Of a stretch of DNA of 27,871 nt, positions 1-8,500 are shown in pieces. The notes under the pieces are model-generated. The model ran no database searches. It had not been told where the DNA came from and saw only the letters and a list, made by a program, of their open reading frames with translations. A program made the translations under genes and the position numbers. The first letter of the stretch is position 1. The number at the start of each line of letters is the position of its first letter. The stretch is from a virus, in IMG/VR virus record IMGVR_UViG_3300044846_005671, positions 1-27,871 of that record, one strand, 5' to 3'.

Positions 1-1517
1 GTATTTACAGTGGATGCAACTGCTTTATAAACAACTGCATTTTCAGATTGTTTAAATTGAAGAACTCCACTTGAGTATGCAGTAATATCTCTACGCTCAT
101 TTGAGTTAAATGATAAGTTCTTATAACCTTCAACCGTAACGTATTTTCCAGTTGCTGGATTATATGAGTCCTTTGGACCGTTCATTTTAACTGGTAAAAG
201 TTTACCTGCACTATTTATGTTAGAGTCTCCAGTATTTAGCTGTCGAGCAATCCAATTTTTATAAATTTCACTATTCTCATACGCGAAAACTGTGTATGGA
301 GAATTAGGTGAAAGGTCTTGATCTTGAGTTGTGCCGTTTGACACAATTTGATAGCTTGCAACAATCGGTTTTACTGCACTCATATCATAATAATATTCAA
401 TTAATGGAGAGTAATTAAACGTATAATCTAAGATTTTATTATTTAGGTCAGGGTGAAGTGATCTACGCGTCTCATCAAATTTATTGGAAATGGTTTTTAA
501 TTGCTGCTTGTTAAGAGCATCTTTCTTTTGAACCTCAGCCGGTGCACCAAATAACTCATCGCTAGTCATAATAATATTGTCTAGGAACCTACGATCATCA
601 GCTTTCATTAACATATCGATATTCGGATGAAACTTAGTTAACTGAATTTTCCAATAAAGCGGTTCCATCATAAATCCTCTAAACAGATAGCTACCTTGAA
701 TTTCATACATTCGATTAGTTAGCGGCATGTATAAGTAATCTCTCTTTCGAGGTTGAGAGTTTGGTCCAAATATTGATTGAAAATAAATGTGATCAACGTG
801 AATCTCAAATGGAATTTCAAAATCTACTCCAAATTCGGTGAAATTAGGCTTGTTATCTGGGAAAATATTATTAGGTACAACAACCTTAACACACTTGCGG
901 TCAGTTGTTTTAAAGAGAGTCCATTCCTTAAAAATAAAGTCTCCACCATCTCTATCAGGTTCAGTCTTAAAATAAACAACCTCATGGCCGAATAATTTAT
1001 TTGTTTGTAGACTTAATTCTTTTGAAATACCGATAGCACTGCCGACTTCATAAGGTTTAAAAGAAGCTTCTCTTTCAGCAACCAGCGCTGGGCAACGTTC
1101 AGGAGAACAGCTAACTGATGGTGTATAAAGAGTCTCGTCAGCTTTTGTGCTTTGAATTTTAAATTTAGCAGAGTTAATAACTAATGAATCTACGATTGCA
1201 TCGTAAGTTGTATCATCATACTCATACTTAACTTCTATGAATAACTGAGACTCATTAAATTCCAACACATCAATTTCCGAAATATCACTTGGGCTAAATG
1301 AGTACCATAGTGACCAGTTTCCACGGTCAGTAGAGTATCTGAACTTACGGTTTATGTAAGTAGCATTAGCTCCATTTAGTGTCAAATCTTCAGTAAATCC
1401 AACAATTTTCACAGCCCCAGGGACAGGATCACCAGCTGAAAAAATTCTATAATTTTTGCTGTATGCAATCGAGTTCTTATCTAGGTCTGGAATTATCTTG
1501 TAGGTGACTACTTGCAT
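1..1517 (-). CDS. Putative virion structural protein, C-terminus cut by the window edge
   Basis: The frame is open from an ATG at 1517 to the left edge, giving 505 codons with no stop, so the C-terminus is missing. The product begins MQVVTYKIIPDLDKN and is rich in beta-strand-like, aromatic and charged sequence, with no signal peptide or membrane segment. A central stretch around residues 245-290 reads RKRDYLYMPLTNRMYEIQGS and then LFRGFMMEPLYWKIQLTKF, a style typical of large phage baseplate or tail proteins. No catalytic motif is visible. The gene diverges from the plus-strand gene at 1597, with a promoter-like ATAAATAA core 16 bases before its start. There is no Shine-Dalgarno sequence. 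I do not recognise a specific family; a virion role is inferred from composition and neighbours. Confidence 0.75.
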   Translation of the reverse strand, partial: MQVVTYKIIPDLDKNSIAYSKNYRIFSAGDPVPGAVKIVGFTEDLTLNGANATYINRKFRYSTDRGNWSLWYSFSPSDISEIDVLEFNESQLFIEVKYEYDDTTYDAIVDSLVINSAKFKIQSTKADETLYTPSVSCSPERCPALVAEREASFKPYEVGSAIGISKELSLQTNKLFGHEVVYFKTEPDRDGGDFIFKEWTLFKTTDRKCVKVVVPNNIFPDNKPNFTEFGVDFEIPFEIHVDHIYFQSIFGPNSQPRKRDYLYMPLTNRMYEIQGSYLFRGFMMEPLYWKIQLTKFHPNIDMLMKADDRRFLDNIIMTSDELFGAPAEVQKKDALNKQQLKTISNKFDETRRSLHPDLNNKILDYTFNYSPLIEYYYDMSAVKPIVASYQIVSNGTTQDQDLSPNSPYTVFAYENSEIYKNWIARQLNTGDSNINSAGKLLPVKMNGPKDSYNPATGKYVTVEGYKNLSFNSNERRDITAYSSGVLQFKQSENAVVYKAVASTVN

Positions 1518-1532
1518 TAATTTGTTCTTTTT

Positions 1533-1542
1533 GTTATTTATC
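1533..1542 (-). promoter_or_regulatory. Candidate late promoter (-10-like GATAAATAAC)
   Basis: Read on the minus strand this is GATAAATAAC. Its core ATAAATAA lies 16 bases before the ATG at 1517. It resembles the T4 late promoter box TATAAATA, recognised by the gp55 sigma factor with no -35 element. The same core precedes three other genes in the window at similar spacing. No transcription start is known, so this is inference from position and motif. Confidence 0.5.
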
Positions 1543-1567
1543 GCAGAGTATTGCGGTTTTAGCCTAA

Positions 1568-1577
1568 AATAAATAAC
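1568..1577 (+). promoter_or_regulatory. Candidate late promoter (-10-like AATAAATAAC)
   Basis: AATAAATAAC stands 20 bases before the ATG at 1597 and shares nine of ten bases with the opposite-strand box at 1533-1542. The two boxes are set back to back about 26 bases apart and would drive divergent transcription of the flanking genes. Confidence 0.5.
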
Positions 1578-1596
1578 AAGAAAACTAGGGGTACTT

Positions 1597-2388
1597 ATGA
1601 AAACTTTAAACCCTAGGCTGGTGTTAGACCCAATGTGGCTTTGCCAAGCCAATTTTGTAGATCCAGAGTACTACAATTACGTACTCCTGGATGCGAAGGC
1701 TAAGTATCTCAATAATCTTGAGACTGACTTCTCTAACTTTTACGAGATAACATTTCATTATCTAAATTTAAACACAATTATTGCAGACAAGAAGGTCTAC
1801 GATTCACATCTGAATGTTGTTAGGGCACATCAAAACTTAATGGATATAGTATCTCAATTGGCCCAACTGAATGACTCTAATGGGAAGGAGATCATCCGAA
1901 TGGCATCAACTTTGTTGGCTGAGGTAATGCAAACCTACTTGGTAAAACAGATACCTGTGTTGGAACACTTAAACTTTCACCTAAATAACACAAATGTTCA
2001 TAAACAAGAAAAAATCTATATTGTTTGTAAATCTGGCAAGCTTGATAGATATGACGTTTATAAGTTAAATATGAAGAGCTCACGTAGCTTAGGCTATTCA
2101 ATAACCAAAAAAGCAGTATTAACTCTACCTGGATTGAAACCTAATGAATTTAGGGAAAGGCTACTTGCTGAAAAACCTTTACTTACGGATTTTGATCCAG
2201 ACAGAAATGTTGTGGTTGTTTCAGGCACTGACCATGTAGTATTGTCAGATGGAATTTGTCTGACTAAGGACATTATCTTATTGAATAAAATAATGAACCT
2301 TAGCCATGGTTTTGATGCTAATGTCCTATTGGACTATCATCGAATGCTTGATAAAAAGAAGGTCATTCCGTTTAAGCTTCGGGCATAA
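1597..2388 (+). CDS. Phage protein of unknown function (263 aa)
   Basis: A complete frame from ATG to TAA. The bases AGGGG lie six bases before the ATG, the nearest thing to a Shine-Dalgarno sequence in the window. The protein starts MKTLNPRLVLDPMWLCQ. It has a mixed alpha/beta character, no signal peptide, no membrane segment, and no enzyme motif I recognise. Residues 60-120 look mainly helical; the C-terminal half alternates strands and helices and includes VVVVSGTDHVVLSDG. It is the only plus-strand gene in the left 23 kb, set between minus-strand structural genes. Its 3' end overlaps the 104-aa gene tail to tail by 17 bases. A candidate late promoter suggests it is made with the structural proteins, so a virion or assembly role is possible but unproven. 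Confidence 0.8.
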   Translation: MKTLNPRLVLDPMWLCQANFVDPEYYNYVLLDAKAKYLNNLETDFSNFYEITFHYLNLNTIIADKKVYDSHLNVVRAHQNLMDIVSQLAQLNDSNGKEIIRMASTLLAEVMQTYLVKQIPVLEHLNFHLNNTNVHKQEKIYIVCKSGKLDRYDVYKLNMKSSRSLGYSITKKAVLTLPGLKPNEFRERLLAEKPLLTDFDPDRNVVVVSGTDHVVLSDGICLTKDIILLNKIMNLSHGFDANVLLDYHRMLDKKKVIPFKLRA

Positions 2389-2686
2389 CTAACGTGATTG
2401 ATTCAATCATGGTATTACTGGTTAGCTGGATTAGTGATGGATCGTTTTTTCCTGGAAAAACCTCTACACCATTTACTGTTAATTTTTGATCAATTACTGA
2501 ATAATTAGCTGGAGCCAACTGATCGAGTTCTAGGTCAACTTTAGCAAATAGATCAGTCGAAATGATATGATCTGGGTCTGATGGTGTAATGTCGAAAGTT
2601 GTATCAACTAATGGATTTTCAAGGTCCAATTGCAGTGTCTCTCGGTTAAGGATCTTTATAAATTTGGCAGTTACTGTTAAATTCAT
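2372..2686 (-). CDS. Small beta-rich protein downstream of the tail fibre (104 aa)
   Basis: A complete frame, ATG at 2686 and TAA at 2372-2374. It is the last gene of the minus-strand structural block, 23 bases after the 958-aa tail fibre, and is presumably co-transcribed with it. The protein starts MNLTVTAKFIKILNRETLQL and is acidic and rich in short beta-like segments, ending ESITLVMPEA. No signal peptide, membrane helix or catalytic motif is visible. Genes in this position sometimes encode fibre chaperones or small fibre-associated proteins, but nothing in the sequence proves this. The last 17 bases overlap the 3' end of the convergent 263-aa gene. There is no Shine-Dalgarno sequence; the bases before the ATG are A-rich. 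Confidence 0.75.
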   Translation of the reverse strand: MNLTVTAKFIKILNRETLQLDLENPLVDTTFDITPSDPDHIISTDLFAKVDLELDQLAPANYSVIDQKLTVNGVEVFPGKNDPSLIQLTSNTMIESITLVMPEA

Positions 2687-2709
2687 GGTTTTAGTATTTT
2701 TAAGTAGTG

Positions 2710-5586
2710 TTAAGATCTAGATACAGTATATGATATATTAAACATAATTGTCCTATTTGCGGTATTTAGAGCTAACGGATTGTAGCCAGCAGTGCGTGCA
2801 CCAACAAAGAAAAGTTTAAATGAAGTATTTCCTGAAACCCTAGTGTGGTAACTGTGTGCAATCGTCCCAGTTTCTATCTGATTTCCGCCAGATCCAAAGA
2901 ACCTCTGAGCTTCTGTTAGAGAATCTGTATGATTAATCTCTGTCCAGACACCGACCCTTGCGTCATTTAGTAGGAAGCTTGTGCCAACTGAATCTGGTAA
3001 ATTTCCTATTAAAATATGGTTGAGCTCGGCAGCAGAGTTTGAAGTAGACCCAGAGGCCCACTTAATCCAACCAGTAAGGTGAATTATACTACCGATTCTG
3101 GTCCATTGGCCTCCAGTTGTAAATGTTACATGTGAAGTATCGCCAGTAACAGTTGGGGTCCAAGTACCTTCAGCATATCGATCTAGAGTATAAGCATTAC
3201 CTGAAGCGGCGATTGTTGCTGGGAATCTTAAACCAGTTGTAAGTTCTCCACTGTTATTCATTGCAAATCTTGGCGTAAGGGTGTCATCTAAAACTCTTAA
3301 CGACTCAGTATTTAGACCGAGAGTTTCTCCGCTATATGTGTTTGGATAAACGGTTAGAGTTGCTGGAGAAGTAGCTCCTTCTGGCGCGCAAACAAATACG
3401 CCATACGCTTGTTGGTAGTAACCAGGGTTAGACGTGCTTGACTGTAAATATACATTACCTTTACTACCGATGTTAAATAATGCTGAATATCCATTTCCTC
3501 CATTTAAACTAAGGTGACCACCGTTGGTTTGATCGAATACATAAGCTCGACCAGCGCCACCTTGTATTCTAACGGTTACGCCATTGACATCTCCAGCATT
3601 TGTAGCTTGTCTAGGCTGAATGTACACGGTACGATCAGCTCCGCCAGTTTTTGCATTATCCCAATCAAATATTAAACTACCTACGCTATTAATGTAAGCT
3701 CTACGCTCAGCACCTAAAATTCCACGACTAACATTGAATGCTACTCTAGTAACTTCGGTTGATCCTTGAACATATCCTGAATCTACTTCAAGTACTACGC
3801 CAGCTAGATCAATTGTATTAGCTAGAATTGCACCAGCTGGAGTTCCATTAAAGTTCTTTTGGGATGTGATTCCTCCAAAGCTAGTGCCTTCTAATGGATC
3901 AGATGAAGTTGAAACACTTCGGAAAGTTAATAGGTATCCGCTTTGTTCGGCAACGGTATTTGTCCCAGCACTTGGGTTCTTAGAAATATAGAATCTATTT
4001 GAACTTACTGATCCAAGTGGTGTGCCTAAGGCGTTTACTCTAGTTGCCGCTAAGTTAATATCAGTAGTTGCAATTTCAAAAATAGTAACGCCGCCTGTAA
4101 CAATCTTAGCCTTAGTTTGACCTGCTGAAATTGAAGGTTCAAAACCAAATCCAATATAACTTGCTGGTGAACCGTTTGTGGTTGCTCCGCGCTTTAAGAA
4201 AATACCGTCAATAAGAATGCTACTACCTGATTCAGTATCCGCAAGAATCTTAGAGTTAGTAAATTTCATTTCAAGAGTTCTACCATCAGCATGAGAAGAT
4301 TCAGCTTTATTAATCTTCCAAACATGTTCACTATTTCTTCTTGGTGAAAATGATTCAGATGTAATTGAAGAAACTCCAGCAGATGATAGATCGTACTCGG
4401 CTCTTAGGAAGTATCTGCCTGGAGCAGATTCGTCCCCGAATGGAGTAGCAAAGGCTAATCTATACTTACGCATTCTCAAGTTTTCAAAGCTTGGACTAAT
4501 TACGTAAGCTGCTCCAGTAACACCAGCAGTATATGAAGTATTTAATGGATCAACTGATCCTAATTCAATTTGAGCACGGTAACCTTTGCTTAAAGGATTT
4601 GTTTGAAATTCTTGAGCAGGTGAGGCAGTACTATTAAAATAAGAATATAGTGATAAGTTGGCAGTAGCTGGAAAAATATTATCTGGAGTTACCGGGTAAG
4701 TTATTAACTTTTGAAGACCGGAGCCAACCGCAGTTAACACGATTGGATTATTTGCAATTACATCTGCTGCAGTTTCACATAACTGAATTGCTACTGACGT
4801 TGAGCTAAGTACATAGTACCCTGTAAAATTAGTAAGACCTCCAATAACGGTGCCGCTCTCAGCTGAATAAGTTACGTATTGTCCAGTTGATAATCCATGA
4901 GCTGATGTAAATATAATTAAGTTATTTGCCAAGTCAACACCGGCAGTAGAAGGAGAAGATCCGGCAGCTGCTGGGAAAGGTACTGGCGTTGAACTATTTG
5001 CAGGAGTAGCTATTCCAGCAGGCGAAGTATAAACAACTGAACGAGTGTTTAATTCATTAAAGTTATACAGAACTGTCTGATAGTTAGTCGGTAATCCTGG
5101 AGTTGCATAGCTTGGATCAGTCGAGGTTGAACTATTAGTTAAGTCTATACCAGATGTAATTCTAGCCTTTACTAATCTCGATGACGGAGTTAACCGGTTA
5201 AATGGAGAAATATTTGAACCTAGCGCATTTGTTACTAGTGAATTAAAATCAGTTAATTCTAACCAGCCAGTTCCAGTAAATTTAAGAATCTTTTCGCCAG
5301 TTATTAAAATATCGTTAGCAACCATTGAACTTGGATAAGTACCAGGAGTTGGAGGGACTGTTGGCGCAATTACTGCATTTAAACCAAATATTACTGAACC
5401 AGTAGGTCCGGCTGGGCCGTCTGGTCCTTGTGGACCGTCTGGTCCAACTAATCCAGTTGAGCCAATAGGGCCTGGCTGACCAATACCAAGTGCAACCAGT
5501 TGGTTAAAATTGAAATTTAACTTGTCTGAAATGATTGTTTGTGAATCAGTTGCAAATACTTCTTTTAGATTTATAATGACTGCCAT
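2710..5586 (-). CDS. Tail fibre with collagen-like stalk and receptor-binding-type tip (958 aa)
   Basis: Probable receptor-binding tail fibre. Residues 1-35 contain DKLNFNFNQLVALG, which resembles the attachment segment near the N-terminus of T4 gp10 (KINENFDELYYELG) and suggests docking on the baseplate. Residues 36-65 are ten uninterrupted Gly-X-Y triplets, a collagen-like triple-helical stalk, so the fibre is probably a trimer. Around residues 229-296 a beta module starts HGLSTGQYVTY and contains GLTNFTGYYV, a pattern I associate with repeats in large marine adhesins. The C-terminal part from about residue 800 has AEGTWTPTVTGDT and then GQWTRIGSIIHLTG, a common phage fibre tip pattern. The ATG overlaps the stop of the 2256-aa gene as TAATG, so translation is likely coupled. 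Confidence 0.85.
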   Translation of the reverse strand: MAVIINLKEVFATDSQTIISDKLNFNFNQLVALGIGQPGPIGSTGLVGPDGPQGPDGPAGPTGSVIFGLNAVIAPTVPPTPGTYPSSMVANDILITGEKILKFTGTGWLELTDFNSLVTNALGSNISPFNRLTPSSRLVKARITSGIDLTNSSTSTDPSYATPGLPTNYQTVLYNFNELNTRSVVYTSPAGIATPANSSTPVPFPAAAGSSPSTAGVDLANNLIIFTSAHGLSTGQYVTYSAESGTVIGGLTNFTGYYVLSSTSVAIQLCETAADVIANNPIVLTAVGSGLQKLITYPVTPDNIFPATANLSLYSYFNSTASPAQEFQTNPLSKGYRAQIELGSVDPLNTSYTAGVTGAAYVISPSFENLRMRKYRLAFATPFGDESAPGRYFLRAEYDLSSAGVSSITSESFSPRRNSEHVWKINKAESSHADGRTLEMKFTNSKILADTESGSSILIDGIFLKRGATTNGSPASYIGFGFEPSISAGQTKAKIVTGGVTIFEIATTDINLAATRVNALGTPLGSVSSNRFYISKNPSAGTNTVAEQSGYLLTFRSVSTSSDPLEGTSFGGITSQKNFNGTPAGAILANTIDLAGVVLEVDSGYVQGSTEVTRVAFNVSRGILGAERRAYINSVGSLIFDWDNAKTGGADRTVYIQPRQATNAGDVNGVTVRIQGGAGRAYVFDQTNGGHLSLNGGNGYSALFNIGSKGNVYLQSSTSNPGYYQQAYGVFVCAPEGATSPATLTVYPNTYSGETLGLNTESLRVLDDTLTPRFAMNNSGELTTGLRFPATIAASGNAYTLDRYAEGTWTPTVTGDTSHVTFTTGGQWTRIGSIIHLTGWIKWASGSTSNSAAELNHILIGNLPDSVGTSFLLNDARVGVWTEINHTDSLTEAQRFFGSGGNQIETGTIAHSYHTRVSGNTSFKLFFVGARTAGYNPLALNTANRTIMFNISYTVSRS

Positions 5587-8500
5587 TAAATGAACTTAAT
5601 TTTTATTTTTGGTACGATTTTAACTCCGGTGTTAGGTTTTATCAAAATAGTTCCTTCAATTACTTTAGATTTGGTATTATTTATTCGGACTGAGCGAATT
5701 AAGTCATAACCTAAATCTCCAAGTAGGTCATAACCTACTTGTTCGAACAGAACTTCATTACCTAGTATTTCCCGGTCATCAAGTTCATAAAATTCAAATG
5801 AATCTACTTGATATAATTTAATCAAATTGGTCTCACTATATGCAGTAAGATATTCAGTAAGGGTTAAGTCTCCAAGGAATTCTTGGTCAGTTATAATTGC
5901 TGACCCGTTTGAATATTTAAAGAATTTCTCAAACTCTGAACGTAATCCATTGTTTGAAAGGTGCTTGGTTATTAAGCTATAGGTATTCATCTTGAATCTA
6001 ATCTCTGTTCCAAATCTAGAATAGACTATATCTGCTTCAGATGCCTGTGACTTAGTAAATGCAGCATTACTTAATAAAACACTAGTAAACTCCTCAACGG
6101 TGAATTGAATAGGAACGTTTAGTAATTTAGAAACAAACGAATAATCTTCATGGACTCTTCGTGTTCCTGGAACCTTAGTATATTCTTGCTTGTTCGAGTA
6201 TTCAAAATGGTAGCCGTAATCCCAGCTAGAAGATAGAGCATTAAAATTGGTTCGATCTATCGGAGTTTCATTAATGTACGGATACACTGACGAATATTTT
6301 TGACTATTTTCCAAATCTAATATTGAAGTTTTAGAGTACTTAACGTATTCGAAATCCGGTATTACAAAGAAATTATCAATGTATGGGTTAAGGCAAATAT
6401 TTGCACCAGATAGATCGTTACCATTTATTGAAAAATTATACTTGAAACCAGCAATTGGATTTGTAATAACCTCGTATTCAGCAGAGTATCGGTTAATTGA
6501 ATATTCCTGCGAAGGAACTTCTGAATAATTAAAGCCAGCCACTTGGTTAATTTGACCAGAGGTTACTGTTTCTGGTGTAAGGCTAACAATTGTAGATTTA
6601 GTGATCTCATCAGCTTGAATTATTTCAATTGATGTAGTCTGATAAGGAATCTTAAGACCTGAAGAATAGGTTTCCCAAGTTATAAATTGGTTTTCAGCTC
6701 TAAGCAATTGAACAAATTTTGCAAATGATAAATTTTCAAACACTTTATCAAAATAGTTCTTTCCTCCAAATATTTGGAAGTGATTAGTGTTAACTGTCCA
6801 ATTTGAGGTTGTTCCAAATGGAACGGCTTGGGCAAAATAATTGTAAGAAATTGATCCAGATAAGCCTATTGTGATTGGAGTTACTACCGCTAATTGACTT
6901 GTAGAAGAAGTTACGTTTAACTTATCTTGGATGGCTCCGTCTATTCCATCTGATGTTAAAAGTGGATTAATTAGATCGCTTGTAAGAGTAGTAGATGAAA
7001 TTGACTGTAGTTGAACAAGTATATCCTTTTCTCCAGGCTTAATTACGTAGATTGGAGCAAAGTCATTACTAATGTATCGGTTAATTTCAGAATCAGCTAA
7101 TACGTCTGAATTTCCAATACCATATAATAATTCAGTTTGAATAGTTTCAGTTAGTGTTGTACTTGGGTTTACGTAAATACCATTAGGAGATAAGTCAACA
7201 CCTCTTGATAATTTAATAGTAGAATACGCATCTTGTTTATTATTGTACTTCTTGTCCTTTGCAAAATATAGGAATGAGTGAGTTATATTAGAAACTTCAT
7301 TGTGGTTAAATTCAATTCTATAATCTCCAAACATTGAATCAGTATATGCAGTATTATGAGAAACTGTAAATTCAGTAGTTGCCGGTATGTACACATCAAG
7401 GGGATTTGGTATAACCCAACGAGCCTTTACTACAACTGGATCTCCTGATGGGAGTGAAACTATTGCACCAGATATTGGACTTACATCAAATTGGTAAGTA
7501 TCGATAACTAAGCCAAGTGTTCCTGGGTCTGGTCCAAATTGACAAGACTCTTCATTAATACCATAAATTACACTAATTATATCTTCATCAGTTACAAACT
7601 TTTGAATAAAGGTTGATTGATTATCTCCAACTGAATTATACTTGTTTAGTAGTAATGAGCTAGTTGACATGTTGTAATAGCCGGAGTCTGATGAGATTTC
7701 TCCAGTACCAGCAGTTAACGCATTATGCGTCCAAGTATCTTCAAAGTTTGCTTGGATTCTAACCGCTTGATAAGTACCAGTAGGTAAAGTAATTGGAATA
7801 CCTGCATCTACTTGAGCATAAATATAAGGTCCAAGCTTATCTCCACTTGAAATTTGGCCTGTCATAACTGCATCGTATAATGGGGATCCTTGAGTTGCAA
7901 TAATCGTAGAGGCAATCGCAACTGGATTACTTGGATTATATGTAATTTGAACAGTATCGCCTATGTTAGCATTAATTACAGAGGCTCCATTTATGTATCC
8001 ATAGTAACCGCCCTCAGTTAATGAGTTAATAGTTGTATCTATTTGATAAGTAACCGGCTCAGCGGTAAAGGCTCCTGCAAATAGGGTAGTTTGGTTAATC
8101 ATATCAAACGTTTGAGTTGACCAACCATCAATAAAGATAGAATCAGGTAATTGAGCTTTATATCCCAATGAAACTTCAATTACAACGGTGATTGATTTAG
8201 AGTCAACATTTTCAATTACTCGATAGTTAATTGGTTTTGAAATAGTAGTTGGGTCTTCCTTTATCGGTTTCATTATGACACTGAATTTGTAGTCATTGAA
8301 CCTTTGAGTATTTGCAATAGTCAATCCATCAGAATTTAATTCATAGAATCTAAACATTGATCCTTTAAATAAGGTTTCATATTGATTAGTAAACGAATTC
8401 CTATTTAAGCTAGAGTACCTATATTGAGGTCTTCCAACTTGAACTCCATCTACTATTGGTAAATACGTGAAATACGTTTCAAAATAGTCGGCTGACGTAG

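Noticed and set aside
777-995. Plus-strand open frame of 72 codons
   Set aside because: It is antisense to the long structural gene at 1-1517, whose frame is continuous and protein-like.
2395-2409. Perfect inverted repeat TGATTGATTCAATCA just after the 263-aa gene
   Set aside because: Considered as a terminator, but there is no T tract on either strand, the arms leave almost no loop, and it lies within the coding part of the 104-aa gene.
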